Assembly: GCF_001705435.1 (NCBI RefSeq)
Contig: NZ_MDEN01000053.1
Location: forward strand, 92,707 to 156,706
DNA: 64,000 nt
Direction of reading: 5' to 3'
Source of the DNA: Pseudomonas graminis
GTDB taxonomy: Bacteria; Pseudomonadota; Gammaproteobacteria; Pseudomonadales; Pseudomonadaceae
In this document: in pieces, positions 44,304 through 52,992 of the stretch
Layout: the number at the start of each line of letters is the position of its first letter
Numbering within the stretch: position 1 is the first letter of the stretch
Program-made: the position numbers and the translations under genes
Notes under the pieces: model-generated
What the model was told of the DNA's origin: nothing
Seen by the model: only the letters and a program-made list of their open reading frames with translations
Database searches by the model: none

Positions 44304-45826
44304 TGGGTTTATCCCGCAGCAAGCAGAATGCGCCGGTCGCTCCGGCGACCACGCTGTTCCTCTTCGGCGCCCATGGTGACCTGGTCAAACGGCTGTTGAT
44401 GCCGGCCCTCTACAACCTGTTTCGCGACGGGTTGGTGGGGGAGGACCTGCACATCGTCGGCGTTGACCACAACACCGTCAGCGATGCCGATTTCGCCAAA
44501 AAGCTCGAAGACTTCATACGTCAGGAGGCGGCCAGCAAGGTCGCCCAGGGCGGCGAAGAGCCGCTTGACCCGGCGTTGTGGGGCAGCCTGTCGAAGCGCA
44601 TCACTTACATCACCGGCGATTTTCTCGACGATTCCACGTACGCGGACATCGACGCGAAGATCAAGAGCACGGGCACCCGCAACGCCGTGTTCTACCTGGC
44701 GACTGCGCCGCGTTTCTTCAGTGAGGTGACGCAGCGTCTGGGCTCTTCCGGGCTGATGGTCGAGGACGACGAGAGCTTTCGTCGCGTGGTGATCGAGAAG
44801 CCGTTCGGCCACGATCTGCCCAGTGCGGTGGCCCTGAACAACTGCTTGCTGAAGGTCATGAGCGAGAAGCAGATCTACCGGATCGACCACTATCTGGGCA
44901 AGGAAACGGTGCAGAACATTCTGGTCAGCCGTTTCTCCAACGGCCTGTTCGAGTCGTTCTGGAACAACCATTACATCGACCACGTGCAGATCACCGCAGC
45001 CGAAACCGTGGGTGTCGAAACCCGCGGCAGTTTCTACGAAACCACCGGCGCCCTTCGGGACATGGTGCCCAATCACCTGTTCCAGCTGCTGGCGATGGTG
45101 GCGATGGAGCCGCCGGCTGCATTCGGTGCCGATGCCGTGCGCGGCGAAAAGGCCAAGGTGGTCGGCGCGATCCGGCCCTGGTCGGAAATGGAAGCGCTGG
45201 CCAATTCGGTGCGCGGTCAGTACGCCGAGAGCAGCATCGACGGCAAGCCCGTCACCGGTTACCGCCAGGAAGACCGTGTCGATCCCGAGAGCAACACCGA
45301 GACCTACGTCGCACTCAAGGTCATGATCGATAACTGGCGCTGGATGGGCGTGCCGTTCTACCTGCGCACTGGCAAGCGCATGAGCGTGCGCGACACCGAG
45401 ATCGCCATCTGCTTCAAGCCTGCGCCGTATGCCCAGTTTCGCGACACCGATGTCGACAGCGTCGCGCCGAATTTCCTCAAGATCCAGATCCAGCCTGACG
45501 AAGGCATGTGGTTCGATCTGCAGGCGAAGAAGCCCGGCCCGACCCTCGACATGCAGACCATTGAATTGGGTTTCGCCTACAAGGACTTCTTCGAGATGCA
45601 GCCGTCGACCGGGTACGAAACCCTGATCTACGACTGCCTGACCGGTGACCAGACCCTGTTCCAGCGTGCCGACAACATTGAAAACGGTTGGCGTGCCGTG
45701 CAGCCGTTCATCGATGCCTGGGCCAAGGATCCGCAGGTGGACCTCTACCACGCGGGTGAGGACGGGCCCTCGGAGGCCGATGAGTTGCTGGCCCGTGACG
45801 GCCGCACATGGCAGCGCCTGGGATGA
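44303..45826 (+). CDS. zwf: Glucose-6-phosphate 1-dehydrogenase
   Basis: A 507-residue enzyme of the Entner-Doudoroff and pentose phosphate entry. The dinucleotide loop is LFLFGAHGDLVKRLLMPAL, and the active site is IYRIDHYLGKETVQN with catalytic His. VIEKPFGHDLPSA and WRWMGVPFYLRTGKRM are also typical. The start ATG 44303 overlaps the gnd stop, and the stop overlaps the HAD gene start as ATGA, so gnd-zwf-HAD are coupled. Confidence 0.96.
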   Translation: MGLSRSKQNAPVAPATTLFLFGAHGDLVKRLLMPALYNLFRDGLVGEDLHIVGVDHNTVSDADFAKKLEDFIRQEAASKVAQGGEEPLDPALWGSLSKRITYITGDFLDDSTYADIDAKIKSTGTRNAVFYLATAPRFFSEVTQRLGSSGLMVEDDESFRRVVIEKPFGHDLPSAVALNNCLLKVMSEKQIYRIDHYLGKETVQNILVSRFSNGLFESFWNNHYIDHVQITAAETVGVETRGSFYETTGALRDMVPNHLFQLLAMVAMEPPAAFGADAVRGEKAKVVGAIRPWSEMEALANSVRGQYAESSIDGKPVTGYRQEDRVDPESNTETYVALKVMIDNWRWMGVPFYLRTGKRMSVRDTEIAICFKPAPYAQFRDTDVDSVAPNFLKIQIQPDEGMWFDLQAKKPGPTLDMQTIELGFAYKDFFEMQPSTGYETLIYDCLTGDQTLFQRADNIENGWRAVQPFIDAWAKDPQVDLYHAGEDGPSEADELLARDGRTWQRLG

Positions 45827-46641
45827 GTGACGCTTCGCAGTCCCTCATCCAGTTCATGTTGTCCGACATCGATGGCACGCTGCTGCACCCCGATCACAGC
45901 CTGAGCCAGGCCAACATCGATGCGGTGCGCAAGCTGCAGGAGGCCGGGATTCATTTCTCGGTCGCCAGCAGCCGGCCCCCTCGGGCCATGCGGCAGCAGA
46001 TCGAAGCCTTGGGCATCACGCTGCCGACCGTGGCGTTCAACGGTGCCAACATCATCAATCCTGACGGCAGCCTGCTGAAGGCCCACCGCATCAATGCCGC
46101 CGCGGCGCGCACCAGCCTCGAGCTGTTCGCCAGCGAGGCGGTGGCGGTCTGGGTGTTCGCCGACGACCAGTGGCTGCTGCTCAATCCCGAAGGGGATTAC
46201 GTCGACCACGAGCGCAACACGCTGGGCTACGACTTCGTCCACGTCGCCAGCTTCGACGACTACCTGGACCGCATCGACAAGATCGTCGCGGCGAGCAAGG
46301 ACTTCGAGCTGCTCAAGCGCCTTGAGGCCAGGCTCAACCCGCTGATCGCCGAGTCGGCATTGGCAGCCCGTTCACAATCCTATTACCTCGACGTCACCGC
46401 ACTGGACGCCAACAAGGGCACTGCCCTTGAGACGCTGGCCGATGCGTTGGGCGTCCCACTAGCCCACACCGCCGCGATCGGCGATGCGGGCAACGACGTG
46501 GCTATGTTCCTACGCGCCGGGTTGTCGATTGCCATGGGGCAGGCCGAAGTGGGCGTGAAGACCCAAGCCAACTACGTTACCGACAGCAATGCCGATGACG
46601 GGCTGGCCAGGGCCATCGAGCGATACATCCTGCCCCGTTGA
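45823..46641 (+). CDS. Cof-type HAD hydrolase
   Basis: A 272-residue HAD phosphatase. Motif I is FMLSDIDGTLLHPDHSL (nucleophile and acid Asp), motif II is the Ser in FSVASSRPPRAM, motif III Lys is in LDANKGTALETLADAL, and motif IV is AAIGDAGNDVAMFLRAG. The C2B cap between motifs II and III marks the Cof/YbiV group, which acts on sugar phosphates and related metabolites. Translation starts at the ATG overlapping the zwf stop; the context suggests a sugar-phosphate repair or overflow role (inference). Confidence 0.9.
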   Translation: MSDASQSLIQFMLSDIDGTLLHPDHSLSQANIDAVRKLQEAGIHFSVASSRPPRAMRQQIEALGITLPTVAFNGANIINPDGSLLKAHRINAAAARTSLELFASEAVAVWVFADDQWLLLNPEGDYVDHERNTLGYDFVHVASFDDYLDRIDKIVAASKDFELLKRLEARLNPLIAESALAARSQSYYLDVTALDANKGTALETLADALGVPLAHTAAIGDAGNDVAMFLRAGLSIAMGQAEVGVKTQANYVTDSNADDGLARAIERYILPR

Positions 46642-46738
46642 TTCGGGGCGGCGATTGCGCTGCTACTCATGGGTTCAGCTACTCAAGGGCACGGCGCACA
46701 ACAACACTAACGTGCTCGCCGAGAGGGATAACCGCCCG

Positions 46739-48544
46739 ATGGCTGTGTTGATTGAAGACTATGCGCTGCTCGGCAACTGCCGGACCGCCGCGCTGGTGGC
46801 CCGCGACGGGTCACTGGACTGGCTGTGTTTCCCGCGCTTTGATGCGCCAGCCTGTTTCGCCGCGCTGCTGGGTGACAGCAACAACGGGCGCTGGAAGCTG
46901 GCCCCGGTTGACGGCCGCGCCCGGACGCGCCGCAGCTATCGCGACGGCACACTGATTCTCGAAACCCTCTTCACCACCGACACCGGACAGGCGTTGCTCA
47001 TCGATTTCATGCCCATGGAGATCGACAGCAGCGTGGTGCGCATCGTCGTCGGCGTGGAAGGGCGCGTGGATTTCTCCATGGACCTGGCGATTCGCTTTGA
47101 CTACGGCAGCACGGTGCCGTGGGTCGAGAAGCGCGAGCCGCACACCATGACCGCCGTTGCCGGCCCGGACATGCTAGTGCTGCGCACGCCTGCCGAACTG
47201 CACCCGATGGACCACCACACCGAGAGCCTGTTCAGCGTTGAAGCAGGCCAGCGGCTGGGTTTCGCGTTGTCCTGGCAGGTCTCCCACGAGCCGGTGCGTG
47301 GGGGCTTCGATATGGAGTTGGCGCTGCAGCAGACCGAAACGTTCTGGCGGGGTTTTTCTGACCGCTGCCCGGATGTCGGTCCCTGGACGGATCAGGTCAA
47401 ACGTTCGCTGATCACCCTCAAAGCCATGACCTACGCGCCCACCGGCGGGATCGTCGCAGCGGTGACCACGTCGCTGCCCGAACAGTTGGGCGGCGAGCGC
47501 AACTGGGATTACCGCTTCTGCTGGCTGCGCGATGCGACCATGACCCTGCTGGCGTTCATGAACCTGGGCTACTTCGAAGAAGCGACTGCGTGGCGCAACT
47601 GGCTGCTGCGCTCCATCGCCGGCAACCCGGATCAAGTCCAGATCATGTACGGCCTGGCAGGCGAGCGACGTTTGCTGGAGTATGAATTGCCTTGGCTGGC
47701 CGGTTACGCGCAATCGCGTCCGGTGCGGGTGGGCAACGGCGCGGCCAGTCAGGTGCAGTTGGACGTCTACGGCGAAGTCGCCGACGCCATGACCCAAGCC
47801 CTTAAAAACGGATTGCCGGCGCTGCCGCGCGGCACGGAAATCCAGAAAGTGATCATGCCGTTTCTGGAAAAAGTCTGGCATCAACCGGACGCCGGCATTT
47901 GGGAAATCCGTTCGGCGCCGCGGCACTTCACCCATTCCAAAGTCATGGCCTGGGTGTCGTTCGACCGCAATGCCGGGGTGTTGGCCAAGAGCGATGACCC
48001 GGAAGAGCGCGAGCGGGGACAGCACTATCGGCAGGTTGCCGATCAGATTCACGCCGACGTCTGCGCCAACGGTTACGACGCCGCACTGGGCAGCTTCGTG
48101 CAGACCTACGGCGGCCAGGAAATGGACGCCAGTCTGCTGCAGATCGCGCTCACCGGCTTCCTCCCCGTCGACGACCCCCGCGTCACCGGCACCGTCACGC
48201 GGATAGAACAATCGCTGATGAAAGACGGCCTGCTATTGCGCTACGACAGCGAGCGCAGCACCGATGGCGTGTCGGGCAGCGAAGGGACGTTCCTGGTATG
48301 CTCGTTCTGGCTCGCCGACGTCTACGTGCTCCAAGGCCGCGACGAAGAAGCCCAACTCCTCTTCGAACGCCTGTGCGGTCTGTGCAACGACGTCGGCCTC
48401 CTCGCCGAACAATACGACCCCCAGCAAAACCGCATGCTCGGCAACTTCCCCCAGGCTTTCAGCCACATCGGCATCATCAACACCGCCCTCAACCTGCACC
48501 GCGTCGTCTGCCCCGTAAAAACCCGCGCGGCCACACAGCCCTAG
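46739..48544 (+). CDS. Glycoside hydrolase family 15 protein (glucoamylase/trehalase-like)
   Basis: About 601 residues. An N-terminal beta-sandwich (IEDYALLGNCRTAALVARDG onwards) is followed by an (alpha/alpha)6 barrel. Catalytic acids lie in ERNWDYRFCWLRDATMTL and VSGSEGTFLVCSFW, both diagnostic for prokaryotic GH15. Such enzymes hydrolyse alpha-glucans or, in actinobacteria, trehalose; the specificity is not readable here. No signal peptide, so cytosolic. ATG 46739 is my choice (AGAGGG is rather far upstream). It follows the HAD gene by ~100 bases. Confidence 0.88.
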   Translation: MAVLIEDYALLGNCRTAALVARDGSLDWLCFPRFDAPACFAALLGDSNNGRWKLAPVDGRARTRRSYRDGTLILETLFTTDTGQALLIDFMPMEIDSSVVRIVVGVEGRVDFSMDLAIRFDYGSTVPWVEKREPHTMTAVAGPDMLVLRTPAELHPMDHHTESLFSVEAGQRLGFALSWQVSHEPVRGGFDMELALQQTETFWRGFSDRCPDVGPWTDQVKRSLITLKAMTYAPTGGIVAAVTTSLPEQLGGERNWDYRFCWLRDATMTLLAFMNLGYFEEATAWRNWLLRSIAGNPDQVQIMYGLAGERRLLEYELPWLAGYAQSRPVRVGNGAASQVQLDVYGEVADAMTQALKNGLPALPRGTEIQKVIMPFLEKVWHQPDAGIWEIRSAPRHFTHSKVMAWVSFDRNAGVLAKSDDPEERERGQHYRQVADQIHADVCANGYDAALGSFVQTYGGQEMDASLLQIALTGFLPVDDPRVTGTVTRIEQSLMKDGLLLRYDSERSTDGVSGSEGTFLVCSFWLADVYVLQGRDEEAQLLFERLCGLCNDVGLLAEQYDPQQNRMLGNFPQAFSHIGIINTALNLHRVVCPVKTRAATQP

Positions 48545-48576
48545 TGGAACAGGTCCAGGCGATCGTGCCGATCAGC

Positions 48577-48714
48577 GGGACCGGCTTTAGGCGGGAAGGC
48601 GTCAGGCGCTAGACCGATGGATTGAGGCTGCTCACAGGGGCCTCTTCCCGGCTAAAGCCAGTCCCACTAAAAGCACCGCATTCACCCTGTAGGACCGGCT
48701 TCAGCCGGGAAGCT
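48577..48714. repeat. REP-like palindromes
   Basis: Three units of the GGACCGGCTTCAGCCGGGAAG family: 48577-48600, 48641-48668 (inverse) and 48691-48714. Confidence 0.8.
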
Positions 48715-48725
48715 TTTGCTGTAGA

Positions 48726-48993
48726 TTTTGATCTTCATACGCAAAAAGCCCAGACACCGCCAAGCGCGACTTGGGTGCAGGCTGAACGCAGGTCTCGTGG
48801 AGTGGGCCGAGCCGCATGGATGCGGCGAGAGCGCCGTCAGGACATGGATGTCCGTTCGGCGCGGGCCCACGGAGCGAGACCGGAGTGAAGGAACCCCGAC
48901 GCAGGAGGGGCCCAACCAGGAGCACAAGCCCTTGGTTACTTGGGGCTTTATCAAGTAACTCGCCGGAGGCGAAATGTCTGCCGTTAGGCAGAC
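48726..48993 (+). repeat. Dispersed ~270-bp repeat, copy A
   Basis: Runs from TTTTGATCTTCATACGCAAA to GTCTGCCGTTAGGCAGAC. Copies B (63391-63666, inverted) and C (63885 to the right edge) match it over their length. It contains several hairpins: GCCGCATGGATGCGGC (48811-48826), GGACATGGATGTCC (48840-48853) and the terminal GTCTGCC/GGCAGAC pair. Short open frames in it are shared by all copies but look non-coding. The remaining gap to 49092 holds nothing recognised. Confidence 0.9.
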
Positions 48994-49092
48994 CCCTCTC
49001 AGCCGCACCGCGCACTCGGGGACAAGCGCACTCGGGGACAGATTAATTTACGATGAAGCGCTGTAAATAAATCACTCCCCTCACCAGTCCCC

Positions 49093-49776
49093 TCACCGCG
49101 CCTTACGGAACGTAAAATTGATCCGCTGCTCCCCCAGCTCCGGATGCTCCGCCTGCCGAATCGGCAGCACCCCATGAAAGCGCAACCGATCAACCCCGCC
49201 CCACACCACCACATCCCCATGAAACAACGGCACCCGCTGAGTCGGATCACCGCGCCCATGACCACCGAACAAAAACATCGCCGGCAAACCCAGCGACACC
49301 GACACCACCGGCCACTCCAAACCGCGCTCATCCTTATCCTGATGAAGCGACATCTTCGCCCCGGGAATATAACGATTGATCAGGCACGCATCCGGCACAA
49401 ACCCCTCAAACCCCGCCGCCGAGGCCGCCGCCACCGCCAGCTCCATCAAAACCTCGGGCATCGCCGGCCACGGCTGACCCGTCATGGGATCGACCGGAGA
49501 ATAGGCATAGCCACTTCGGTCTGACGTCCAGCCGAACTCCCCGCAACTGCTCAGCGCCACCGACATCGTGTAACCACCGGGCGTGACCATGTTGCGGAAC
49601 GGCGCCTGCGCAAGAACCGACTCCAGCGCAGGCAGCAATGACTCGATAAAGGGCAAGGCGAAGCCACGGAAGACATACGATTCCGGCCCGATCTGCTCCC
49701 GGGAAGGCAACTGCGGCGTGTCCTCCGCGAACAGATCAAACGTCGCCGGCGTCGTGCCTTTGCGCTGCATCACCAT
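49093..49776 (-). CDS. alkB: DNA oxidative demethylase AlkB
   Basis: A 227-residue Fe(II)/2-oxoglutarate dioxygenase that repairs 1-methyladenine and 3-methylcytosine. The iron triad is in SLHQDKDERG (His, Asp) and LRFHGVLPIR (His); the 2-oxoglutarate arginines are in QRINFTFRKAR at the C-terminus. INRYIPGAKM and VVSVSLGLPAMFLFGG are further AlkB motifs. The start ATG 49776 has GGGGAAG upstream. Probably cytosolic and expressed alone; no ada gene adjoins. Confidence 0.95.
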   Translation of the reverse strand: MVMQRKGTTPATFDLFAEDTPQLPSREQIGPESYVFRGFALPFIESLLPALESVLAQAPFRNMVTPGGYTMSVALSSCGEFGWTSDRSGYAYSPVDPMTGQPWPAMPEVLMELAVAAASAAGFEGFVPDACLINRYIPGAKMSLHQDKDERGLEWPVVSVSLGLPAMFLFGGHGRGDPTQRVPLFHGDVVVWGGVDRLRFHGVLPIRQAEHPELGEQRINFTFRKAR

Positions 49777-49800
49777 GGGCTTCCCCGATCCAGATTTCGC

Positions 49801-49980
49801 CTACAGCGCTTTGCTGACCTTCACATCGCTGATGACATCATCACCGTCGGCGTGCATTTTCTGCAGGGCTGCCAGGGCTTCCTCGGCGGAAGGCGACTGC
49901 AACAGGGCAAATTCGAAACGACGCTCACCGTTGAGCTTGTAGCTGATCGCGTATTTGACGACGGGGGCAGGGGTGCTCAC
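49801..49980 (-). CDS. Small hypothetical protein
   Basis: A 59-residue protein. I chose GTG 49980 because AAGGAG lies 7 nt upstream; the open frame to 50037 lacks support. It has a predicted beta start (VVKYAISYKLNGERRFEFAL) and a helix (SAEEALAALQKMHADG), compatible with a small alpha/beta fold. No family recognised. It precedes alkB by 24 bases on the same strand, so the two may be co-transcribed. Confidence 0.6.
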   Translation of the reverse strand: MSTPAPVVKYAISYKLNGERRFEFALLQSPSAEEALAALQKMHADGDDVISDVKVSKAL

Positions 49981-50060
49981 ATTTGACTCCTTGGAAACGC
50001 TGACCGGATGTTCGCAAAAAAACCACAAAGATTTCACGTCGTCCGGTGTTCAATGGCCCA

Positions 50061-50366
50061 TCAGCTCAGACGCGAGGACGAGCGGCGGACGATCTTGATC
50101 GAATGGGTAAAAGCGGTTTTGCGCCCGCCATGGCTGTCCAGTTTGCGGCCAGCGGTGTCGATGGTGATGTTCCAGAAGCCGGTGCTGGGCACCGCGATCT
50201 TGGCAGGGAAACGGTCGAATGCGCCACCGTGGTAGGTGTGACGGCCGCCGTTCTTGAAGCTGCGGAAGTTGGCATCACTCATCAGGCGTATGTTGCAAAG
50301 CTGGGAGCACTCGATGACGACCATGTCGTCTTCGTTGAGGTGCTCGCGCTGGTGAACGAATTTCAT
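50061..50366 (-). CDS. DUF1883 family protein (paralogue of the gene at 59069)
   Basis: A 101-residue protein. The stretch IRLMSDANFRSFKNGGRHTY followed by HGGAFDRFPAKI is shared nearly unchanged with the protein at 59069, and both begin MKF(V/I)HQREHLNE. DUF1883 is a small beta-rich family of unknown function. The paralogues differ mainly in the region after WNIT(I/L)DT. The start ATG 50366 has GGAGACACC upstream. Confidence 0.85.
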   Translation of the reverse strand: MKFVHQREHLNEDDMVVIECSQLCNIRLMSDANFRSFKNGGRHTYHGGAFDRFPAKIAVPSTGFWNITIDTAGRKLDSHGGRKTAFTHSIKIVRRSSSRLS

Positions 50367-50569
50367 GGGTGTCTCCGGAGACAGCGTTCTCGAAAACCCG
50401 AAACGATAGCACGGCGAGCCTGGGCATTGATCATCCCGGCGGGTTTTATTGCGCTGCCCTCAGCCCGAATCAGCGCAGCGCTGACAGCAAGGCTGGCAGT
50501 TAAAAAAGCAGGCGTGCGGGATTTAATCCGGGTCAGGCTTGTCGTAAGGACCTTTACTGGAGGGATTGT

Positions 50570-50926
50570 ATGAAATTGGCGGTTGTTATTCTGGCCCTGG
50601 CGATGACCGGCTGCGCCACAGTTACAGACATTGAACACACCCCGGCGACCATGAGTGTGATGTCCGGCAAGTCGCCGAAGGATTATGCCGCGTGCTTTGT
50701 CGGACGCATCTCCGACAGCCGCAAGCCGCCGCAGATCGAGCCGCACAAAGAGGGCCTGCGCATCATCGTTCCACAGAAGCTGCTGAGCAGTGATCCTGCT
50801 GCCATCGTCGACATCGAGACCCGCTCCGGCGGCAGCTCGATCAAGCTGTTCGAGCGCATGTCGAACAACCCGCTGCGACCCAAAGACGTGCAGCACGCCG
50901 TGACGGCCTGTATCTCGGGCGAATGA
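50570..50926 (+). CDS. Small lipoprotein, SPxDYAxC family (paralogue of the gene at 11243)
   Basis: A 118-residue lipoprotein: short signal MKLAVVILALAMTGC with lipobox MTGC. The mature part has KSPKDYAACFVGRI, IIVPQKLLSSDP and a C-terminal HAVTACISGE. Cysteine positions and flanking motifs match the lipoprotein at 11243-11590, so these are paralogues about 39 kb apart. The start ATG 50570 has GGAGGG upstream. Function unknown. Confidence 0.8.
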   Translation: MKLAVVILALAMTGCATVTDIEHTPATMSVMSGKSPKDYAACFVGRISDSRKPPQIEPHKEGLRIIVPQKLLSSDPAAIVDIETRSGGSSIKLFERMSNNPLRPKDVQHAVTACISGE

Positions 50927-50983
50927 CGCGGTTTTGACAGCATCAGGAAGTGACGTGGGTACAGCGGTAAACGGCCAGCGACG

Positions 50984-51265
50984 TTATTTGCAGACCACCA
51001 GCACCGTGCGGTTTTTATAGTTGCCGACATCGACACCCAGGGTCTTGTCATCTTCCTTGGGTTGCGGCGTGCCGTTGGTGCTGACGATGTTATAGCCGGT
51101 GCCCGCGCAGGAAGCGTCAGCCTTTTCGTAGCAAGCGGCCCAGGACATGGCTTCGCCGGAGCAGTCGATGCTCAACGCCTGTTTGCCGTCTTTGAGGTAG
51201 GTGTTCTGCGCAGTCGCGCAACCGGTCAAGGCCAGTACAGCAATGACGGATAAGATCTTGATCAT
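50984..51265 (-). CDS. Small lipoprotein
   Basis: A 93-residue protein: signal MIKILSVIAVLALTGC (lipobox LTGC), then a mature domain with four cysteines: SIDCSGEAMSWAACYEKADASC and the C-terminal VLVVCK. Paired disulfides are likely in the periplasm. It ends GNYKNRTVLVVCK. No function is assignable. It converges with the 50570 lipoprotein gene. The ribosome site is weak. Confidence 0.75.
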   Translation of the reverse strand: MIKILSVIAVLALTGCATAQNTYLKDGKQALSIDCSGEAMSWAACYEKADASCAGTGYNIVSTNGTPQPKEDDKTLGVDVGNYKNRTVLVVCK

Positions 51266-51467
51266 GGTGGAATGCTTCGCGATGAGGGCCGGTGTGGGGT
51301 GTGCTGCTTTGGGATTGCTAGTCTCAGACTTGGGGTGGGTGCCATCGTTCCGGCATCACCCGACATTTTTTGCAGGGTGCGCGCGCTGAGTTAACCGAGC
51401 ATGAGCACCGCTGGACCCGACCTGCGCCCGGGCCATGCCCCATTGCGGGGCTGGCCGGGCAAGGGGA

Positions 51468-51653
51468 TCAGTCTTTCTTGTCAGCCCGACGACGCGGGGC
51501 TGGCGTGTCTTCGAATACGGCGGCGACTTCAATGGCGCTGCTCTCGCTGGAGAACGGGCCTGCCACGGCTTCACCGTCGTGGCCGACCAGCCACCATTGG
51601 CCGTCCTGGAGTTTCTTGATCTGGTACCCGTTCACGCTTTTGACTTCAGACAT
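51468..51653 (-). CDS. Small hypothetical protein
   Basis: A 61-residue protein. YQIKKLQDGQWWLVGHDGEA looks like a small beta-hairpin fold; a helix (SAIEVAAVFEDTP) and a basic tail (PRRRADKKD) follow. ATG 51653 has GAGACAAG upstream. Family not recognised. Confidence 0.55.
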   Translation of the reverse strand: MSEVKSVNGYQIKKLQDGQWWLVGHDGEAVAGPFSSESSAIEVAAVFEDTPAPRRRADKKD

Positions 51654-52014
51654 CGACTTGTCTCGATTAGTGATTCAGGCGCCCATGATAATCGGCAAAT
51701 GCCAAAGGGCAATCGCACAATTTCCCACGGGGGATGGCGAACAGAGCTACGCTTGCGAAGGTCACCGAACGGCGGTTGCGCGGCGCTGGATGCCCTCGTA
51801 TGACGGACAGCATGGAACTCCAGTAATCAGTGGGTGAAGCGTGGCGAGGCAGCGGGTTGCTGAGCTATTTGCGGAACTCTCTGCGGAACTATTTGCGGAA
51901 CTATCTGCGTCAGCGTTCCTCTACCTAGGCAGCGAACGGCCAGTAGCGGCATTGTAAGGTTATCGCCGCCTCATTAGACTGCGCCGCAAGACCCCCAGCT
52001 CATCAAGGATTTAT
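51654..52014. other. Intergenic region upstream of galU, with tandem repeats
   Basis: About 360 bases. Contains three 12-bp tandem repeats (TGCGGAACT[CA]T[CT]) at 51870-51905 and a good sigma70-type promoter at 51952-51980, described separately. No coding signal in the remainder. Confidence 0.5.
51952..51980 (+). promoter_or_regulatory. Candidate sigma70 promoter of galU
   Basis: TTGTAA (51952-51957), 17-base spacer, TAGACT (51975-51980), 34 bases before the galU start. Spacing and hexamers are close to consensus. Confidence 0.5.
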
Positions 52015-52845
52015 ATGATCAAGAAATGCTTGTTCCCTGCAGCCGGATACGGCACTCGCTTTTTGCCAGCGACCAAGGCCATGCCCAAAGAGATGCTGGC
52101 AGTTGTTAACAAGCCACTGATCCAATACGGCGTAGAAGAGGCCTTGGAGGCCGGTTTGACCGAAATCTCCATCGTTACTGGCCGCGGCAAGCGCGCGCTG
52201 GAAGACCACTTCGACATCAGCTACGAGCTCGAACACCAGATCAAAGGCACCGACAAAGAGAAATACCTGGTCGGCATCCGCAAACTGATCGACGAATGCA
52301 GCTTCTCCTACACCCGTCAAACCGAAATGAAAGGTCTAGGCCACGCAATTCTCAGCGGCCGGCCTCTGATTGGCAACGAAGCATTTGCCGTGGTTCTGGC
52401 GGATGACTTGTGTGTCAATCCCGGCGGTGACGGTGTCCTGGAGCAGATGGTCAAGCTGCACAAGCAGTACAAATGCTCGATCGTCGCCATTCAGGAAGTG
52501 CCTGCCGATCAGACTCACAAATACGGCGTGATCGCGGGTGAAGAGATCAAGCCTGGCCTGTTCCGCGTGACCGACATGGTCGAGAAGCCAAAGCCTGAAG
52601 ATGCGCCTTCGAATCTGGCGATCATTGGTCGTTACATCCTCACGCCGGACATTTTCGAGAAAATCGAGCAGACCGAGCCGGGCAAAGGCGGTGAAATTCA
52701 GATCACTGACGCTTTGATGAAGCAAGCTGCTGAAGGCAACGTACTGGCCTACAAATTCAAAGGCACGCGTTTCGATTGTGGCGGTGCGGCCGGCTACGTC
52801 GAAGCCACCAACTTCTGCTTCGAGCATTTCTACAAAGAACTGTAA
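52015..52845 (+). CDS. galU: UTP-glucose-1-phosphate uridylyltransferase
   Basis: A 276-residue nucleotidyltransferase that makes UDP-glucose for LPS, exopolysaccharide and osmoprotectant glucans. The N-terminal pyrophosphorylase loop is LFPAAGYGTRFLPATKAMPK; other motifs are VNKPLIQYGVEEALEAG, VVLADDLCVN and GGEIQITDALM. The start ATG 52015 has AAGGA 6 nt upstream. A strong intrinsic terminator follows at 52896, so the gene is probably transcribed alone. Confidence 0.97.
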   Translation: MIKKCLFPAAGYGTRFLPATKAMPKEMLAVVNKPLIQYGVEEALEAGLTEISIVTGRGKRALEDHFDISYELEHQIKGTDKEKYLVGIRKLIDECSFSYTRQTEMKGLGHAILSGRPLIGNEAFAVVLADDLCVNPGGDGVLEQMVKLHKQYKCSIVAIQEVPADQTHKYGVIAGEEIKPGLFRVTDMVEKPKPEDAPSNLAIIGRYILTPDIFEKIEQTEPGKGGEIQITDALMKQAAEGNVLAYKFKGTRFDCGGAAGYVEATNFCFEHFYKEL

Positions 52846-52895
52846 TCTGCACATGACAGCAGTTGTACTGGCTTTTGCCACGCCGCTGTATGTAT

Positions 52896-52926
52896 GACAA
52901 AGCCACCTTCGGGTGGCTTTGTCGTT
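52896..52926 (+). terminator. Intrinsic terminator after galU
   Basis: GACAAAGCCACC (52896-52907), loop TTCG, then its exact complement to 52923, followed by GTTT. A 12-bp perfect stem with the stable UUCG loop. Confidence 0.85.
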
Positions 52927-52992
52927 TCTGCCCTGCGGAACTTGCCGAGCGCGCTCAAGCGGTTATGCTAGCGCATCGCTTAGGAGAGACAG

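Noticed and set aside
48728..49046. Small proteins within the ~270-bp repeat
   Set aside because: Frames are open on both strands in all copies because of base composition; changes between copies preserve hairpins rather than codons.
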